From NCBI GenBank assembly GCA_017858295.1, contig JAFMBU010000058.1, positions 1-9,570 of the forward strand: DNA of 9,570 bases, written 5' to 3'. The notes beneath the pieces are model-generated. The model had not been told where the DNA came from, searched no databases, and was given only the letters and a program-made list of their open reading frames with translations. Below, piece by piece: positions 6,996-9,570 of this stretch. Position 1 is the first letter of the stretch; each line of letters opens with the position of its first letter. This stretch comes from Porticoccaceae bacterium. Lineage in GTDB: Bacteria > Pseudomonadota > Gammaproteobacteria > Pseudomonadales > Porticoccaceae. Position numbers and translations under genes: made by a program.

Positions 6996-9059
6996 ATGCG
7001 AAACTTATCTTTAACCAAATTAACCGTCTCACTATTTAGTCTGGCATTAGTTTTTAGTCTGGCGCTGCTTGGCGGCTGCACTGACAAGCAGCCAGCGCCT
7101 GAGCCTGGGACGTTGATCTCTGGTATAGATAAGCTGGGTATGGATAACTCGGTGAGACCGCAGGACGACTTCTACCAATACGCCAATGGCGGCTGGCTTG
7201 CCAGCACTGAGATCCCAGCGGATGAGGTGGGATGGGGAAGCTATATGACTCTGCGTAAAAAGAGCCTCGAACAGTCCCGCGCTATAGTGGAAGATGCGGC
7301 CAAAAATGCCGGGGATGATGCGGCCAAACAAAAGATTGGTGCTTACTACAGCGCCTTTCTCAACCAAGAGAAAATAGAAACTCTGGGTTTAGCACCTGTT
7401 AATCAATACCTACAGACTATAGATAAACTCACGGATCACGATCAGGTCGCTGAGTTTCTCGGCGCGGTTAATCCAGCTGGTATAGACGGGCCATTTAACC
7501 TCTATGTAGGTCAGGATGATAAAGACGCCTCAAGCTATATACTGCACTTTGTTGAGTCTGGTCTAGGACTTCCGGACCGCGATTACTACAGCGACGACTC
7601 AGAGCGTGGCAGAGAAATAATTGTCCGCTATCAGCAATATCTTGAAGAGCTACTCGCGCTATCTGGACACAGCGAGGCAAAGCTTGCCGCACAGCGTATC
7701 CTGGCTCTGGAGACTCGGCTGGCAGCCCACCAATGGGACAAGGTTGACAACCGTGACGCCGACAAGCGCTATAACAAGCTCTCCGCAGCCGAGTTCAAAG
7801 AACTGGTGTCAGCATTCGATGTAGATGGCTATATGGTTGGTATAGGAGTCCCGCTGCCAGACTATGTCATTGTCGGGCAACCTAGCTATCTATCGGCACT
7901 CAACCACCTATTCCAAGACGTTGATCTAGCCGCCTGGAAGGACTATCTGCGCGCCAATGTACTTTCCAGCTATGCCAATTATCTGCCTAAGGTATTTGTC
8001 GATATACATTTCGACTTCTATTCCAAGTTTCTCTATGGCCGGGAAGAGCAACAGCCCAGGTGGCGCAAAGCGGTTAGCTCGATCAACCGCAATATTGGCG
8101 AGCTGCTAGGACAGCTCTATGTAGCCAAACATTTCGCCCCGGAGTCGAAAGCACGTATGGTCACCATGGTGGATAATCTTATTGCCGCCTATGCCGAGTC
8201 GATCAAGAAGCTCGATTGGATGAGCGAAGAAACTAAACAGCAATCGCTGATCAAGCTATCCAAGTTCACCCCTAAAATTGGCTATCCCGACGCCTGGAAA
8301 GACTACTCAGCGCTGACCATCAAAGCCGACGACCTAGCAGGTAATATCCAGCGGTCACGAACCTTTGGCCACAATCAGAATATGGCCAAGCTGGGAGCAC
8401 CCATAGATCGCAACGAGTGGTTTATGGCACCTCAAGAAGTGAACGCCTATTACAATCCAGGGCTCAATGAGATCGTCTTTCCCGCCGCCTATCTGCAAGC
8501 GCCAAACTTTATCCCCGAAGCTGAGGATGCCTATAACTATGGCACCATTGGCTCAACCATCGGCCACGAGATTGGACATGGCTTTGACGATCAGGGCAGC
8601 AAGTATGATGGTGATGGCAATCTAGTAAGCTGGTGGACTGATGCGGACCGCACGCAGTTTGAAGCCCGCACTAAAGGCTTAGTGGAACAGTTCAGCAAGT
8701 TTGAGGCACTACCGGGATTGTTTGTTAATGGCGAGCTCACCCTGGGCGAGAATATTGGTGATTTAGGCGGCACCAGCATCGCCCTCAAGGCCTATCGCAT
8801 GTCACTTAAGGGACAGCCGTCACCAGTAATAGACGGCTTTAGCGGCGCACAACGCTTCTTTCTGGGCAACGCACAGTCAAGTCGCATTAAGTGGCGCGAT
8901 CAAATTCTGGAGATTATCGTTAGAACCGATCCCCACTCTCCTGATGTCTTTCGTATAAATGGAGTGTTTCCCAATATGCCTGAATTCTACCGAACCTATG
9001 ATGTGCAACCTGGAGATAGCTTATTCCTGCCCGAACAGGAGCGGGTAAAGATCTGGTAA
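6996..9059 (+). CDS. M13 family (neprilysin/PepO-like) zinc metallopeptidase, predicted lipoprotein
   Basis: The product is a zinc endopeptidase of the M13 family, which cleaves oligopeptides inside a closed two-lobed chamber. The 687-residue protein starts with a lipoprotein signal peptide: basic n-region, hydrophobic 10-26, and lipobox L-L-G-G before C28. The mature form would be lipid-anchored in the periplasm; the residue after Cys is Thr, not Asp, so by the E. coli sorting rule the outer membrane is likely. The M13_N domain runs from about 53 (D-D-F-Y-Q-Y-A-N-G-G-W at 57-67) to about 440, and the catalytic domain from about 483 (N-A-Y-Y-N-P, 483-488) to the end. Zinc ligands are H524 and H528 of H-E-I-G-H and E585 of E-N-I-G-D; E525 is the general base and D589 its partner. 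H647 and R653 in the D-P-H-S-P-x-x-F-R block match the transition-state and substrate-binding residues of neprilysin. The C-terminal R-V-K-I-W ending is typical. All catalytic residues are present, so it should be active; the substrate is unknown. Confidence 0.95.
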   Translation: MRNLSLTKLTVSLFSLALVFSLALLGGCTDKQPAPEPGTLISGIDKLGMDNSVRPQDDFYQYANGGWLASTEIPADEVGWGSYMTLRKKSLEQSRAIVEDAAKNAGDDAAKQKIGAYYSAFLNQEKIETLGLAPVNQYLQTIDKLTDHDQVAEFLGAVNPAGIDGPFNLYVGQDDKDASSYILHFVESGLGLPDRDYYSDDSERGREIIVRYQQYLEELLALSGHSEAKLAAQRILALETRLAAHQWDKVDNRDADKRYNKLSAAEFKELVSAFDVDGYMVGIGVPLPDYVIVGQPSYLSALNHLFQDVDLAAWKDYLRANVLSSYANYLPKVFVDIHFDFYSKFLYGREEQQPRWRKAVSSINRNIGELLGQLYVAKHFAPESKARMVTMVDNLIAAYAESIKKLDWMSEETKQQSLIKLSKFTPKIGYPDAWKDYSALTIKADDLAGNIQRSRTFGHNQNMAKLGAPIDRNEWFMAPQEVNAYYNPGLNEIVFPAAYLQAPNFIPEAEDAYNYGTIGSTIGHEIGHGFDDQGSKYDGDGNLVSWWTDADRTQFEARTKGLVEQFSKFEALPGLFVNGELTLGENIGDLGGTSIALKAYRMSLKGQPSPVIDGFSGAQRFFLGNAQSSRIKWRDQILEIIVRTDPHSPDVFRINGVFPNMPEFYRTYDVQPGDSLFLPEQERVKIW

Positions 9060-9125
9060 GGCGTAATTCTGTCGTTAAAGAACCGCTTACCCATTTAGCC
9101 CTGGTATTTGAAAAAGTCGGGGCGA

Positions 9126-9162
9126 AAAAAAACCGGACATTTATTCAGAGTCCGGTTTTTTT
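9126..9162. terminator. Bidirectional intrinsic terminator between convergent genes
   Basis: CCGGAC (9133-9138) and GTCCGG (9150-9155) form a perfect stem, extended by seven A-T pairs between the A-tract (9125-9132) and the T-tract (9156-9162), around an 11-nt loop. Read on + it is a GC stem followed by seven T and ends the M13 peptidase transcript 66 nt after its stop. Read on - the same stem is followed by eight T and ends the rplQ transcript about 16 nt after its stop. The symmetric tracts and the placement between convergent genes make a shared terminator the simplest reading. The rest of the 9060-9178 gap shows nothing else recognisable. Confidence 0.93.
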
Positions 9163-9178
9163 AATGCGAAAGTAGAGC

Positions 9179-9570
9179 TTATTCGCCAGTTGTCTCTGCA
9201 ACATCAGCCATATCATTAGCTGCACGGTCTACCAGTTCAACATAGGCCATAGGTGCATTATCACCTGTGCGGTTGCCGCACTTTAGAATACGAACATATC
9301 CACCTGGACGCTCCAAGAAACGCGGACCCAGATCGGTGAAGAGCTTACCCACTGTCGCTTTGTTACGCAGACGGTCAAAAGCTAAGCGACGATTAGCGAC
9401 GCTGTCTTCTTTAGCAAGAGTGATGAACGGCTCTGCAAAACGACGTAGCTCTTTAGCCTTGGGCAGAGTAGTTTTAATCAACTCGTGCTCAACCAATGAT
9501 GCAGTCATGTTACGGAACATAGCTCTCTTGTGAGTGCCGGTCTTATTTAGCTTGCGGCCACTATAGCGAT
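9179..9570 (-). CDS. rplQ: 50S ribosomal protein L17 (5' end cut by the window edge)
   Basis: L17 is a component of the large ribosomal subunit located near the peptide exit tunnel, and rplQ is normally the last gene of the alpha operon after rpoA. The visible reading ends with TAA at 9181-9179. It includes the conserved blocks F-R-N-M-T-A-S-L, T-T-L-P-K-A-K-E-L-R-R, D-S-V-A-N-R-R-L-A-F, L-G-P-R-F, and G-G-Y-x-R-I-L-K-C-G followed by G-D-N-A-P-M-A-Y-V-E-L-V-D. The Met at 9520 is internal: 16 in-frame codons upstream (R-Y-S-G-R-K-L-N-K-T-G-T-H-K-R-A) match the family N-terminus. The two leftover bases AT at the edge fit a His codon, so the true start M-R-H should lie about 7 bases past the right edge, giving about 132 residues (E. 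coli 127). The alpha-operon promoter is outside the window. The gene converges on the M13 peptidase gene and shares its terminator. Confidence 0.97.
   Translation of the reverse strand, partial: RYSGRKLNKTGTHKRAMFRNMTASLVEHELIKTTLPKAKELRRFAEPFITLAKEDSVANRRLAFDRLRNKATVGKLFTDLGPRFLERPGGYVRILKCGNRTGDNAPMAYVELVDRAANDMADVAETTGE

Noticed and set aside
7293..7328. Direct repeat of GATGCGGCCAAA at 7293-7304 and 7317-7328 in the M13 peptidase gene.
   Set aside because: It encodes D-A-A-K twice in an Ala/Lys-rich helix; two copies eight codons apart inside a conserved gene are most simply coding coincidence or a small old duplication.
9518..9520. ATG at 9520 (- strand) as the start of rplQ.
   Set aside because: The 16 in-frame codons upstream encode the conserved L17 N-terminus, so this Met is internal and the real start is beyond the right edge.
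9267..9533. An 88-codon + strand reading frame opposite rplQ, and several other 60-110 codon frames antisense to or within lptD, surA, apaH and the peptidase gene.
   Set aside because: Each lies wholly or almost wholly over a strongly recognised gene in another frame, has no recognisable family features, and is explained as a by-product of that gene's codon use.
1..9570. Search for CRISPR repeats, insertion-sequence ends, tRNA genes, phage or defence genes.
   Set aside because: None seen. The window is almost fully covered by recognised housekeeping genes, the longest non-coding gap is about 120 nt, and there is no sign of a novel system.

Overview
The window is an ordinary chromosomal housekeeping region from a gammaproteobacterium. 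The gene order lptD-surA-pdxA-rsmA-apaG-apaH, all on the + strand, is the conserved order known from Escherichia and Pseudomonas. The LptD N-terminus has a Cys-rich segment and a C-G-A-Y-V-E-P stretch that I recall from Pseudomonas-type LptD rather than the E. coli form. This favours the Pseudomonadales/Cellvibrionales side of the class. Base composition looks balanced, and codon use and gene packing do not change along the window. I cannot name a genus.

Layout: 65-6966 holds six genes with almost no space between them. lptD and surA overlap by 23 nt if surA starts at 2673. surA/pdxA and rsmA/apaG share ATGA stop-start overlaps. pdxA/rsmA are 3 nt apart, and apaG/apaH have no gap. This packing indicates one translationally coupled transcript. 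A 29-nt gap with a clear Shine-Dalgarno sequence leads into a gene for a lipoprotein M13 (neprilysin/PepO-type) zinc metallopeptidase (6996-9059). The 119-nt gap after it contains a perfect hairpin with A- and T-tracts on its two sides, able to terminate transcription in both directions. Beyond it, on the - strand, is rplQ (ribosomal protein L17), whose first few bases lie past the right edge.

How the genes work together: LptD is the outer-membrane LPS translocon, and SurA is the periplasmic chaperone that helps outer-membrane proteins such as LptD to fold, so these neighbours share a pathway. PdxA (pyridoxal phosphate synthesis), RsmA (16S rRNA dimethylation), ApaG and ApaH (diadenosine tetraphosphate hydrolysis) are metabolic or translation-related partners conserved in this cluster for reasons that are not well understood. 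The M13 peptidase is the one gene that is not part of the classical cluster. rplQ is the expected end of the alpha ribosomal-protein operon.

I found no CRISPR array, insertion sequence, tRNA, prophage trace or unrecognised gene. All substantial coding sequence is assigned to known families. The points worth a second look are modest: the LptD start and cysteine set, the position of the M13 lipoprotein peptidase, and the bidirectional terminator.
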